Shown here in pieces: positions 1 through 7,722 of a stretch of 19,454 bases of DNA. This DNA is from an uncultured Clostridia bacterium. GTDB taxonomy: Bacteria; Bacillota; Clostridia; TANB77; CAG-508. The position numbers were made by a program, and so were the translations under genes. The notes beneath the pieces were generated by a model. The model was not told where the DNA came from, ran no database searches, and saw only the letters and a list, made by a program, of their open reading frames with translations. Position 1 is the stretch's first letter; each line of letters starts with the position of its first letter. The stretch lies in the NCBI GenBank assembly GCA_934148985.1, contig CAKPDO010000030.1, positions 1 to 19,454 of the forward strand, written 5' to 3'.

Positions 1-63
1 AGGGCTCGAACCTATGACCCCCTGCTTGTAAGGCAGATGCTCTCCCAGCTGAGCTAAACGACC
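1..63 (-). tRNA. tRNA-Val (anticodon TAC), 3' end cut by window edge
   Basis: Read on the minus strand the gene starts GGTCGTTTAGCTCAG. It has a D-arm, an anticodon loop CTTACAA (anticodon TAC, reading GTA valine codons) and a T-arm GGTTCGAGCC. The 3' acceptor strand lies beyond base 1, so the gene is incomplete here. A consensus promoter sits immediately upstream. Confidence 0.95.
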
Positions 64-83
64 ATTTCCTTTTGACAAGGATT

Positions 84-112
84 AGTATACTATCTTTTTG
101 GCTGGTTGTCAA
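84..112 (-). promoter_or_regulatory. Promoter of tRNA-Val
   Basis: The minus strand shows TTGACA (107-112), a 17-nt spacer and TATACT (84-89), ending about 20 nt before the tRNA start. The rest of the gap to base 261 is AT-rich with short A/T-run hairpins and no convincing gene. Confidence 0.85.
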
Positions 113-261
113 TAGTTTTTTTCAAAAAAATCAATTATTTTTTCGAAAAAAACTAAATTAACCATTTTTTACCTACATTCCTTTCTTTCAAGACACAAAA
201 TTTGATTAAAAATACTGTATTTTCCATTTATTTTTCAAACTTTACCTACAAAATGCCATCT

Positions 262-1503
262 TTATTCCCAAAAATCTACCGTGTATTTAATCTTATAATA
301 ATCTTCTGGTGAATTTGCCTCAAAATATTTTTTTTCAGAATTAATTCCAGTGCACAAATTTATAAAAACAATATATATAACCAATATTTTTAATATCTTA
401 TCCAAAAGCATTTTAGCTTCTTCTGTTATATATAAGTTTCTCAATTCTACAAATGACATGATTCCTCCTATAATAAGTATCCAAGCATAATCAGCTAAAT
501 ACCTTGGAAGACTTCCCGCCATCATTATACTTAATATACACATTATAATTCCTGTAATAATAAAAATAAGTGCTCCCCAAAAACTTTCTTTTCTCTTACT
601 CTTTATATAAATTTTTCCTATAGTAAATATAAAAAAACATATTGGTACTAGAATAAATAGCCCGCCTAACATGCTTTCTCTATAATAATACCCATAAAAA
701 GTAATTATGTCTTCATTATTTTGAACAAATGGAAAACTTGCTGTAAATTTAGGAATTCCAAATAAATTGCATATAATTCCAGTCCAAATTGTTGCTAACC
801 TATTTTTTAAATGTGACATATCATTTACAGTTAATTGATATGAGGCTCCAAATTCAAAAATACTATTAAATCTTATATAATTGTAATACATCAGCAAGCC
901 GCCAATTATCAAATATGGCATTCCAATAACGCAAAATGTTTTAAATATGTCTTTCCTCTTTTTTATACTATTTATTGCAATTTTAATAAAATATGGCATA
1001 GCAATAAATGATGTCAAAAGCATTGTTGGTCTACATGCAACTGATAAACTCAAAAATAAGCTTGAGCCAAACAAATACTTATACTTAATTTTCTCATCTT
1101 CAATGGCATTAAATAAAAACACTATTCCTGTTATTGCAAAAAATAATCCAGAAACTACAGCCAGTTCATAAAATTTAGGTCTTCCATTAATCACTAAAAT
1201 TTGTGAACCAAATAATAAAATTATTAAAGAATATACCATTAAATTGAATGGCACATCTTTAAAATATCTTTTAAAAATGGATTTTATTAGTTCTTTCATT
1301 GATATTATTGTAAGAACTGAAAAAATCAAAATTGCTAAACTTGATAGCATATACTCTCCTGTTACCATATAATATGGTATTAATAGTATCAAAGCTGGCA
1401 AAATTCCAAAATAAATATAATATTTTCCATTATAAAATGCTGCATCCCATATATAATCCCTGCTCTTTTGTACATCATTTGCACTTCTTCCGTATTGTAT
1501 CAT
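262..1503 (-). pseudogene. C-terminal part of a frameshifted multi-pass membrane protein (GT-C/GT39-like)
   Basis: This is the downstream piece of a gene that begins at 2215. Its first residues (MIQYGRSAND) are unlikely to be a true N-terminus: there is no ribosome site, and it overlaps the upstream frame by 29 nt. The segment reading WDAAFYNGKYYIYFG followed by about nine hydrophobic helices resembles clostridial membrane proteins of the glycosyltransferase-C / PMT type. In these a short NPYD motif precedes this segment, and here NPYD is in the other frame. The C-terminus (EDYYKIKYTVDFWE) looks complete. Removing one base near 1489-1492 joins both frames into one reading frame of about 650 codons. 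The specific substrate is unknown and the family assignment is from memory. It could be a real pseudogene or a single-base assembly error. Confidence 0.6.
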
Positions 1504-2215
1504 ATGGATTATCCAAATTTTTTAATTTTTCACTTGGTTCTGTTTCTAAACTTACTTTTCCATCAATTAATGATTTCACAAATGAAACAGTATAATTGTC
1601 ATATTCCAAGTAATTTAAACAATGTAAATTTATGTATCCTGTTACTACTATAAAAGAAAATGTAATTAATGATAATATAATCTCTTGTGTCAAACTTTTT
1701 TTAGAATAAACTGATTTAAATATTTTACATTTTCTTGTAATATATACAAACCAAAATAAAATTAATATTATAAAAAATCTTGCAAAACTAAATCTAAAAG
1801 GTATTTTATCATTTAATACAATTTTATCTACATTTACATCATTAGAAAAAATTTTTACAGCTATTTTTTTACTCTTTCCTGATAAATATGTCGGTATATA
1901 TTTACTTTTTTCAAAATTATTTATATATTGTTTTGATGGTAAGCTCCTAAATTCGCTAGATGTTTCATCTGTATAAAAGAATTGATATTCCAAATTGTTC
2001 CCATTAGTTAAACTTAAATGTAATGTTTTTACCTCCTCAAAAATATTATCTATAACAATATATGTTGAGTTATCATCTATTTCATAACTAGAAAAATCTC
2101 TTTTGTCAAACTCTTTCTTTTTATTTGATGATAAAACTCTATAAGATTGAAAGTTAAATATAAAAATCTCTAAAAATACAACCAAAATAAAAATTTTAAA
2201 AAGTCCTTTTTTCAT
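1475..2215 (-). pseudogene. N-terminal part of the same frameshifted membrane protein
   Basis: The start is placed at the ATG at 2215 (MKKGLFKIF), because AAGGGG lies 8 nt upstream; the in-frame extension above it has no ribosome site. Residues 1-22 form a membrane anchor. A beta-rich extracytoplasmic stretch of roughly 120 residues follows, then two further helices. The frame ends DNPYDTIRKKCK. The first part (DNPYDTI) fits the family, whereas the last five residues read as out-of-frame sequence. The continuation lies in the next frame in the 262-1503 piece. The gene follows the winged-helix gene at 2273 by 57 nt, with a terminator hairpin in between. No separate promoter was found, so expression may depend on read-through. 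Confidence 0.6.
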
Positions 2216-2234
2216 ATAATTTCCCCTTTTTAAG

Positions 2235-2263
2235 AAAAATTGAGGAGAATTTTTTCTCCTCAA
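2235..2263 (-). terminator. Rho-independent terminator after the winged-helix gene
   Basis: Ten-bp stem (2240-2249 with 2254-2263; TTGAGGAGAA on the minus strand) with a 4-nt loop, followed on the minus strand by TTTTT. It lies 10 nt past the stop at 2273 and just before the ribosome site of the next gene. Confidence 0.85.
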
Positions 2264-2272
2264 AATAAAGTT

Positions 2273-3214
2273 TTAATTTAATAATTTTAATTCTACATTT
2301 TGTGCTTTATATTTATTTGTTTTAGGGTCAAGCTTAAACTCTGTCAATGTACTTTCTAATGATTCGCTGTTTTGTTTTAAATCTGTTGTATAATATAAAT
2401 TTATTTTACTAAATTCTATGCTATTTGTTACAAGTTCCTTAAATACCTCAGCCATATGTCTATCATCTTCACACACAATTATTAACTGTGGTAATGATTT
2501 AAATCCAGAATCTAGTGGTACAAAATTATCATAGAAATCTTGATAAAATTTCATTTTATCAACAACTTTTTTCTGCCAATCATTTTCTCTTCTTACAACT
2601 TCAAATAAGAATTGAATAGATTTTCCAGATTTTGTAAGTGTTACTTCTCCACCACTTGGCTTAAATATTTTTCCCATTGTTTTCGCTGTTAGGGCTGGTT
2701 TTACTGTATATGAATCAAAAACTTTAACTTTTTTCAAATATGCTATTAAAATTTGATTTCCCGCTAACCTTTTCTTTATCATTGCAACAGGTTTTGTATT
2801 ATCTGATGGTTGCCATTTGCATTCTACATCATCTCTAGTATCTAATAGATATTTTCCCATTTTTTCTAAGCAATATATTCTATATATTCCTTTTCCCTCA
2901 TCAGATGTAAAATAATATCTAGTTAAAATTTTTGCTTTTACAAGTCCTTCAAGTTTATTATTTAATTTGTCTTGTGATTTTACGTCATAACCTTTGATTT
3001 CAAGCATTTGCATCAATTGTCTTGATGTAATAAATTCAAATTCATTAACTAAATATAAAATTGCAAAATGAATGTCTGTAATATGCCCTATATTTATTTT
3101 ATGAACCACTTGATTCATTGATACATATCCATCTTGTCCATCAAATGTTTTTATTTCGCCTTTTCTAATAGCAAATGGCGATACTTGTGCTTTTATTTGG
3201 TTATCTTCTACCAT
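2273..3214 (-). CDS. Winged-helix protein, replication-relaxation-like
   Basis: The 313-aa product appears soluble, with no signal or membrane segment. Residues about 42-105 (ITDIHFAILYLVNEFEFITSRQL..., ending ILTRYYF) look like a winged helix-turn-helix. The C-terminal half has a strand-rich region (IQFLFEVVRRENDWQKKVVDKM) followed by LPQLIIVCEDD. This arrangement resembles Replic_Relax-type proteins, which combine an N-terminal winged helix with a restriction-endonuclease-like fold and are usually found on plasmids and conjugative elements. GGAGGAG lies 7 nt before the ATG. A second, out-of-frame ATG lies between them and opens a three-codon mini-ORF overlapping the start. The gene has its own promoter (3248-3276) and terminator. 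No mobile genes are adjacent, so its role is unknown. Alternative: a transcriptional regulator with an unrelated C-terminal domain. Confidence 0.5.
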   Translation of the reverse strand: MVEDNQIKAQVSPFAIRKGEIKTFDGQDGYVSMNQVVHKINIGHITDIHFAILYLVNEFEFITSRQLMQMLEIKGYDVKSQDKLNNKLEGLVKAKILTRYYFTSDEGKGIYRIYCLEKMGKYLLDTRDDVECKWQPSDNTKPVAMIKKRLAGNQILIAYLKKVKVFDSYTVKPALTAKTMGKIFKPSGGEVTLTKSGKSIQFLFEVVRRENDWQKKVVDKMKFYQDFYDNFVPLDSGFKSLPQLIIVCEDDRHMAEVFKELVTNSIEFSKINLYYTTDLKQNSESLESTLTEFKLDPKTNKYKAQNVELKLLN

Positions 3215-3247
3215 TTCATAACTCCTCCTTTTTTAAGTTATGTGTAT

Positions 3248-3276
3248 ATTTTATCACTTTTTCCATAAAATGTCTA
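3248..3276 (-). promoter_or_regulatory. Promoter of the winged-helix gene
   Basis: Minus strand TAGACA (3271-3276), 17-nt spacer, TAAAAT (3248-3253), with TGA directly before the -10 giving an extended -10 element. Confidence 0.6.
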
Positions 3277-3280
3277 TAGC

Positions 3281-3309
3281 AAAAAAAGAATAGTTCTAAA
3301 CTACTCTTT
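3281..3309 (-). terminator. Terminator of rpmF-secG
   Basis: Ten-bp stem (3286-3295 with 3299-3308, one G-U pair on the minus strand), 3-nt loop, then a minus-strand run of seven T. It lies 11 nt after the secG stop. Confidence 0.85.
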
Positions 3310-3319
3310 CATCTCATTA

Positions 3320-3568
3320 TTAAATTGAATATATAGCTCCTAAAATAATGCAAAGTACAACAAGTACAATACCCAAAATAACTGTCCACTTTTTCTGTTT
3401 TCCTTCTTTGGTATTTCCTTTATTTTTTTCAAAGAAGTTATTTGCTGATGTTCCAGTTATTGTAGATGATAAACCAGCATCTTCTTTTGATTGTACCATT
3501 GCAAGGATTACTAAAGCTAAACAAACTATAAAATAAATTCCTATAATTATACCTTTTACTATTTGCAT
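3320..3568 (-). CDS. secG: Preprotein translocase subunit SecG
   Basis: The 82-aa product is of usual SecG size. It has two membrane helices (about 3-23 and 62-81) joined by a polar loop beginning VQSKEDAGLSSTITG, the conserved SecG linker after the first helix. SecG is the small accessory subunit of the SecYEG channel in the cytoplasmic membrane and assists SecA-driven export. GGGAGGAAA stands before the ATG. The gene is 24 nt downstream of rpmF, with no promoter between them, and is followed by a strong terminator. The two therefore very likely form a two-gene operon read from the promoter at 3853-3881. Confidence 0.92.
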   Translation of the reverse strand: MQIVKGIIIGIYFIVCLALVILAMVQSKEDAGLSSTITGTSANNFFEKNKGNTKEGKQKKWTVILGIVLVVLCIILGAIYSI

Positions 3569-3592
3569 TTATTTTTCCTCCCTGATGGAATA

Positions 3593-3781
3593 TTATTCAT
3601 TATTATCTTTTTTTACTACGATTTGCTTTCCATCATAGTATCCACAGTTTGAACATAATGTATGTGGTAATACTGGTTCACCACAATTTGGACATTTTGC
3701 AAATTTTGGTGATTCTAATTTCCATGTTGATCTCTTGCTATGTGTTCTAGCTTTTGACCATCTTCTTTTTGGTTGTGCCAT
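3593..3781 (-). CDS. rpmF: 50S ribosomal protein L32
   Basis: The 62-aa product begins MAQPKRRWSKARTHSKRS, the basic L32 N-terminus. It carries two CxxC knuckles (Cys30/Cys33 and Cys43/Cys46) that bind zinc, so it is the zinc-containing form rather than the Cys-less paralog. It is a structural protein of the large ribosomal subunit near the peptidyl-transferase region. The GAGGAGGG ribosome site is strong. In many Bacillota rpmF follows a DUF177/YceD gene; none is present here. Instead the gene has its own near-consensus promoter and leads into secG. Confidence 0.96.
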   Translation of the reverse strand: MAQPKRRWSKARTHSKRSTWKLESPKFAKCPNCGEPVLPHTLCSNCGYYDGKQIVVKKDNNE

Positions 3782-3852
3782 CTCTATTCCCTCCTCTTGT
3801 TAATAGATATATATGTTTTATACCATATTTTGCTTTAAATTCGTACCATAAG

Positions 3853-3881
3853 ATTATACCTTCTTTTTTAGTATTTGTCAA
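3853..3881 (-). promoter_or_regulatory. Consensus promoter of rpmF-secG
   Basis: The minus strand carries a perfect TTGACA (3876-3881) and a perfect TATAAT (3853-3858) at 17-nt spacing, about 70 nt before the rpmF start. This fits strong constitutive expression of a ribosomal protein. Confidence 0.9.
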
Positions 3882-3900
3882 CATTTGTAACTAATTTATT

Positions 3901-3930
3901 TTCACATTTTTTTGCCACACTTCATATACT
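3901..3930 (+). promoter_or_regulatory. Possible promoter of asnB
   Basis: Plus strand TTCACA (3901-3906), 18-nt spacer, TATACT (3925-3930), about 42 nt before the asnB start. The -35 is weak. No T-box or other leader structure was seen. Confidence 0.4.
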
Positions 3931-3971
3931 TGTATTGAATAAATTTTTATTATATGGAAAGGATATTTAAT

Positions 3972-5819
3972 ATGTGTGGAATTGTTGGTTTTGTAAATTA
4001 TAAAAAAGAGTTGCCAAACAAAAAAAATGTTATAAACACTATGACTCAAACTTTAAGTAACAGAGGTCCAGATGAAGAAGGACTTTACTTAAATAATAAT
4101 GTTGCTCTTGGTCATAAAAGGCTTATTGTTATTGACCCACAAGGTGGAAAACAACCTATGGTTCAGCGTTTTAATCAAGGTGAATATATAATTGTTTATA
4201 ATGGGCAAATTTACAATACAAAAGAATTAAGAAAAACTTTAACTGAAAATGGCTTTGCTTTCTATAGTCATAGTGACACAGAAGTGCTTTTAAAAAGCTA
4301 CATACACTATGGAAAAGACGTTGTAAATCACTTAAATGGAATATTTGCTTTTGCCATTTGGAACACAAAGACTGAAGAATTATTTATAGCACGAGACCAT
4401 TTCGGTGTTAAACCTTTATTTTATACTGAATTTGATGGCGGACTTATATTTGCCTCTGAATTAAAAGCAATTTTTAAATACCCTAATTTTGAAAAAATTA
4501 TCGATTCACAGGGAATTTCAGAATTATTTGGAATTGGTCCTAGCCATACCCCAGGTTTTACAGTATATAAAAATATTTTTGAAATAAAACCTGCTCATTT
4601 TGCCGTATATAACAAATCTGGTCTCCACATTGAACAATATTGGAAATTAAAATCTAAACGTCATTTAGAAGATTTTGAAGAAACTTCTGCTCATTTAGAA
4701 AAACTTTTAAAAGATTCTATTTCAAGACAGCTAGTTTCTGATATGCCTATTTGTACATTTTTATCTGGTGGCCTAGATTCTAGTATAATTACCAAATTTA
4801 CTTCTGACTATTTGCAAAAAGAAGACATGGCTCCATTAGATACCTATTCTGTAGATTATGTTGATAATGATAAAAACTTTGTAAAATCAGATTTTCAACC
4901 TAATTCAGATAATTACTATATAGAACTAATGAATAAAAATTGTTATTCCACTCACCATATTGTAATGCTTGATACGCCTGAACTTGCTGCTTCTTTAAAA
5001 GATGCTATGATTGCCAGAGATATGCCGGGAATGGCTGATGTAGATTCTTCTTTATATCTATTTTGTAAAGAAGTAAAAAAAGAAAAAACTGTTTCTTTGA
5101 TGGGTGAATGTGCCGACGAAATTTTTGGTGGATATCCTTGGTTTTTCCGTGAAGATAGCCTAAATTCTGGAACTTTTCCATGGTCTATTGCCATAAATGA
5201 AAGAAATAATCTTTTAAATCCATCTATTTCAAGCAAAATAAATCTAAAAGATTATATTAATTTTAGATATAATCAAAGCCTATCTAATGTTGAAATTTTG
5301 GATTCAGATTCATATGATACAGCTGAAAAACGTAAAATTTCTTACCTTACAATCACATGGTTCATGCAAACTCTTTTAGAACGTGCCGATAGAATGAGCA
5401 TGGCAAATGGTTTTGAAACTCGTGTTCCTTTCTGTGATTATAGGTTAGCTGAATATATGTATAACGTGCCTTGGGAAATGAAAGCTTACAAAGGTAGAGA
5501 AAAAGGGCTTTTACGCCATATTATGAAAGGATATTTACCAGATGAAATTGTGAATAGAAAAAAATCTCCTTATCCAAAGACTTTTAATCCTACTTATTTA
5601 GCTACTGTTAAAAATATGCTTACTGAAATTATGAAAGACCCTTCTAGACCTATCAATTCTTTGCTTAATCGTGATTTTATTTTGGATATTTTAAATACTG
5701 ATGGTAAAGCTTTTTCTCGTCCTTGGTTTGGTCAGCTTATGACCGGTCCTCAATTAATTGCTTATTTATGTCAGGTAGATATGTGGCTTGAGGAGTATAG
5801 GCCTAAAATTGAAATTTAA
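3972..5819 (+). CDS. asnB: Asparagine synthase (glutamine-hydrolysing)
   Basis: The 615-aa enzyme makes asparagine from aspartate, glutamine and ATP in the cytosol. The ATG at 3972 is chosen over the in-frame ATG at 3954 because it gives MCGIVGF. Cys2, exposed after Met removal, is the catalytic nucleophile of the glutaminase domain, and GGAAAGGA lies just upstream. The glutaminase domain spans about residues 2-210, including SNRGPDEEG and YNGQIYN. The synthetase domain has the pyrophosphate loop SGGLDSS (265-271) and the later segment GECADEIFGGYPW. Length matches the family's longer form. A rho-independent terminator follows. The last 26 codons, including the stop, are duplicated at 8755-8833, 2.9 kb downstream. 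Confidence 0.96.
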   Translation: MCGIVGFVNYKKELPNKKNVINTMTQTLSNRGPDEEGLYLNNNVALGHKRLIVIDPQGGKQPMVQRFNQGEYIIVYNGQIYNTKELRKTLTENGFAFYSHSDTEVLLKSYIHYGKDVVNHLNGIFAFAIWNTKTEELFIARDHFGVKPLFYTEFDGGLIFASELKAIFKYPNFEKIIDSQGISELFGIGPSHTPGFTVYKNIFEIKPAHFAVYNKSGLHIEQYWKLKSKRHLEDFEETSAHLEKLLKDSISRQLVSDMPICTFLSGGLDSSIITKFTSDYLQKEDMAPLDTYSVDYVDNDKNFVKSDFQPNSDNYYIELMNKNCYSTHHIVMLDTPELAASLKDAMIARDMPGMADVDSSLYLFCKEVKKEKTVSLMGECADEIFGGYPWFFREDSLNSGTFPWSIAINERNNLLNPSISSKINLKDYINFRYNQSLSNVEILDSDSYDTAEKRKISYLTITWFMQTLLERADRMSMANGFETRVPFCDYRLAEYMYNVPWEMKAYKGREKGLLRHIMKGYLPDEIVNRKKSPYPKTFNPTYLATVKNMLTEIMKDPSRPINSLLNRDFILDILNTDGKAFSRPWFGQLMTGPQLIAYLCQVDMWLEEYRPKIEI

Positions 5820-5823
5820 GTTT

Positions 5824-5867
5824 AAAATAGAGGTCACTTCAGTTTGAATGGCCTCTATTTTACTTTT
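5824..5867 (+). terminator. Terminator of asnB
   Basis: Twelve-bp stem with one G-U pair (5824-5835 with 5850-5861) and a 14-nt loop. The A-rich left arm and T-rich right arm lead into ACTTTT. It could also serve the convergent ATPase gene ending at 5905. Confidence 0.75.
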
Positions 5868-5904
5868 AAATTTTTTCTTGTTTAAATAAATTATTTTATA
5901 TTTT

Positions 5905-7092
5905 CTATTTCAAAAGCCAATTGGCTAAATCATATATTTGAATACCTTCGTACTGATAATCATCATGTCTAGTTCTTGCAATTAATATCTTTGGATATGC
6001 ATCTTTTATTTTAAGTAATGGTCTCACTTCTCTCTCAAAAGTTTTATCATCACTTATATTATCAGAAACTTGAACATATATTTTTTCATTCATCTTCATT
6101 GCAACAAAATCCACTTCAGCATTATAGAGTTCACCAACATAAATTTCATACCCTCTCCTTAATAATTCAATTGCAACTATATTTTCGTATATTCTTCCAT
6201 AATTCATATTTTTAGTTCCAAGTTTTGCATATTTAAAAGTTTGATCTACCAAATAATATTTATCCACAGATGACAAATATCTTTTTCCTTGAATATCATA
6301 CCTTCTTATTTTATAAAAAGCAAAAGCATCACACAAATAATTTATATAGTTTGCTATTGTTTTATCATTCGTATTTATACTTGCTTGATTTAAAATATTT
6401 GCAATTTTTCTATACGATGTTAAATTTGAAACATTATCCATCATAAATTCAGTTAAACTATCCATTAGTCCAATATTTTGAATATTATATTTTTGTTGTA
6501 TATCTCTAACAATTAAAGCATTATACACTTCGTTTATATAATTATATTTTTTATTCACATCGTCATAAATATATGAGCCAGCCATTCCTCCTTCAAGAAC
6601 ATATTTTTCAAAAGCATCTTGTGCACTCTCATAATTAAAATATTTCATAAATTCTTTAAAAGAAAATGGGTATACTTGTATTTCATATGTTCTACCTGTA
6701 AATAATGTTGCTAAATCACTACTTAATAAAAAAGCATTTGAACCAGTTATATATATATCATATTTTTCTTCTGCATGTAAACTATTTATTGTTCTTTCAA
6801 ATTCTTTACACATTTGAACTTCATCTATTAATATAAAATTATTTTTTCCTACTATATAATGTTTCTCTATATAATTATTTAAAGATATATAATCTCTTAA
6901 ATCATCAAATTTGACTAAATTAAAATTAATATCAATTATATTATAATTCTTTATATTTTCTATAATGTAATTTTTAAACATTTCCAATAATTTTGACTTT
7001 CCACTACGTCTAACACCGGTTATAACCTTAATGTCTGGTGTTCCTATAACTTCTATTAATTCTTTTAAATATTCTCTCTTTATTAATTTCAT
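5905..7092 (-). CDS. AAA ATPase with C-terminal DUF4143 domain
   Basis: The 395-aa product is a P-loop ATPase. Walker A is GVRRSGKS (26-33), Walker B is FILIDE (86-91), and a sensor-like segment YITGSNAFLLS follows. The C-terminal DUF4143 domain contains a nuclease-fold-like stretch, AEVDFVAMKMNEKIYVQVS, then REVRPLLKIKDAYPKILIA. This is the common bacterial/archaeal AAA_14 plus DUF4143 architecture, of which many genomes carry several copies. Its cellular role is not established. GAGGTGA lies about 11 nt before the ATG. It has its own promoter, enclosed by a 15-bp inverted repeat, which suggests self-regulation or DNA binding by this or another protein. It is the first gene of the block between asnB and the asnB relic. 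Confidence 0.85.
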   Translation of the reverse strand: MKLIKREYLKELIEVIGTPDIKVITGVRRSGKSKLLEMFKNYIIENIKNYNIIDINFNLVKFDDLRDYISLNNYIEKHYIVGKNNFILIDEVQMCKEFERTINSLHAEEKYDIYITGSNAFLLSSDLATLFTGRTYEIQVYPFSFKEFMKYFNYESAQDAFEKYVLEGGMAGSYIYDDVNKKYNYINEVYNALIVRDIQQKYNIQNIGLMDSLTEFMMDNVSNLTSYRKIANILNQASINTNDKTIANYINYLCDAFAFYKIRRYDIQGKRYLSSVDKYYLVDQTFKYAKLGTKNMNYGRIYENIVAIELLRRGYEIYVGELYNAEVDFVAMKMNEKIYVQVSDNISDDKTFEREVRPLLKIKDAYPKILIARTRHDDYQYEGIQIYDLANWLLK

Positions 7093-7114
7093 AATAATTA
7101 TTCACCTCAAATAT

Positions 7115-7143
7115 ATTATAACATTCATTTCGCAAAAAGTAAA
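7115..7143 (-). promoter_or_regulatory. Promoter of the AAA/DUF4143 gene
   Basis: Minus strand TTTACT (7138-7143), 17-nt spacer, TATAAT (7115-7120). The -10 overlaps the left arm of the 7118-7172 inverted repeat and the -35 lies in its loop. Confidence 0.7.
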
Positions 7144-7172
7144 TATTTTTATTTTTTCGAAATGAATGTTAT
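7118..7172. repeat. 15-bp perfect inverted repeat around the ATPase promoter
   Basis: ATAACATTCATTTCG at 7118-7132 is exactly complementary to CGAAATGAATGTTAT at 7158-7172, with a 25-nt AT-rich centre. One arm covers the -10 edge and spacer; the other lies upstream of the -35. The arrangement fits a paired operator. Confidence 0.85.
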
Positions 7173-7202
7173 TATGGCTTAGAGATTCCATTTTGGAGCC
7201 TC

Positions 7203-7694
7203 TTATTTAAAATATTTTTCATCATATTTATCAATTTTCGATAATAAAGTATTGTCATATCTTTTATCAAATGATATATCTTCTCCCATCCATTCAGGTT
7301 TCTTAAAGTTTTCCGAATCATTCAAATTTTTAAATTCTACTTCTGAAAATATAAGTCCTTCTAGATTTCCGTGAAATACATCAACTTCGGCTACTAATTT
7401 ATTTTCAATTGGTATTCTATATCTTGTCTTAATAATTATATTATTATCAACCTTTGAAAGCAAATGCTTATAATTTTCTTTCGTAAGTGGCATCTCATAC
7501 TCTATATTTTGTATTGCTTTTTGTTCAACAATATTTTTATCTTTCCATTTGTAATTTAGTGTATATTTATCATTATTTTTTCTAATTCTAACCGTTGGTT
7601 TTATACATAAATATCCTTGTTCGATTTCTGTCTTTTCATATTTTTCAATATTATCTGGAAGTTTTATAACTTTAAATTTTCTTTCTATTTCCAT
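7203..7694 (-). CDS. CYTH-domain protein (triphosphate tunnel enzyme family)
   Basis: The 163-aa product begins MEIERKF, the ExExK-type signature of CYTH proteins. These bind triphosphates and a divalent metal inside a beta-barrel tunnel. Further charged strands (PTVRIRKNNDKYTLNYKWK, IKTRYRIPI, VAEVDVF, FSEVEFKN) match the alternating acidic/basic tunnel-lining strands. Family members include adenylate cyclases, thiamine-triphosphatases and inorganic triphosphatases, and the sequence alone does not decide which. AAAAGGA precedes the ATG. It starts 28 nt after the MYG1-family gene ends and shares its direction, so the two are probably cotranscribed. No clear terminator with a T-tract was found after it. 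Confidence 0.85.
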   Translation of the reverse strand: MEIERKFKVIKLPDNIEKYEKTEIEQGYLCIKPTVRIRKNNDKYTLNYKWKDKNIVEQKAIQNIEYEMPLTKENYKHLLSKVDNNIIIKTRYRIPIENKLVAEVDVFHGNLEGLIFSEVEFKNLNDSENFKKPEWMGEDISFDKRYDNTLLSKIDKYDEKYFK

Positions 7695-7722
7695 TTTTTT
7701 ATTCCTTTTCTATATCAATATT

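Noticed and set aside
130..240. Short A/T-run hairpins downstream of the membrane protein gene
   Set aside because: The stems are only A/T and very short; in DNA this AT-rich they are expected by chance and do not support a terminator call.
3954..3971. Upstream in-frame ATG as the asnB start
   Set aside because: It would bury the catalytic Cys behind six extra residues, and the ribosome site fits the ATG at 3972.
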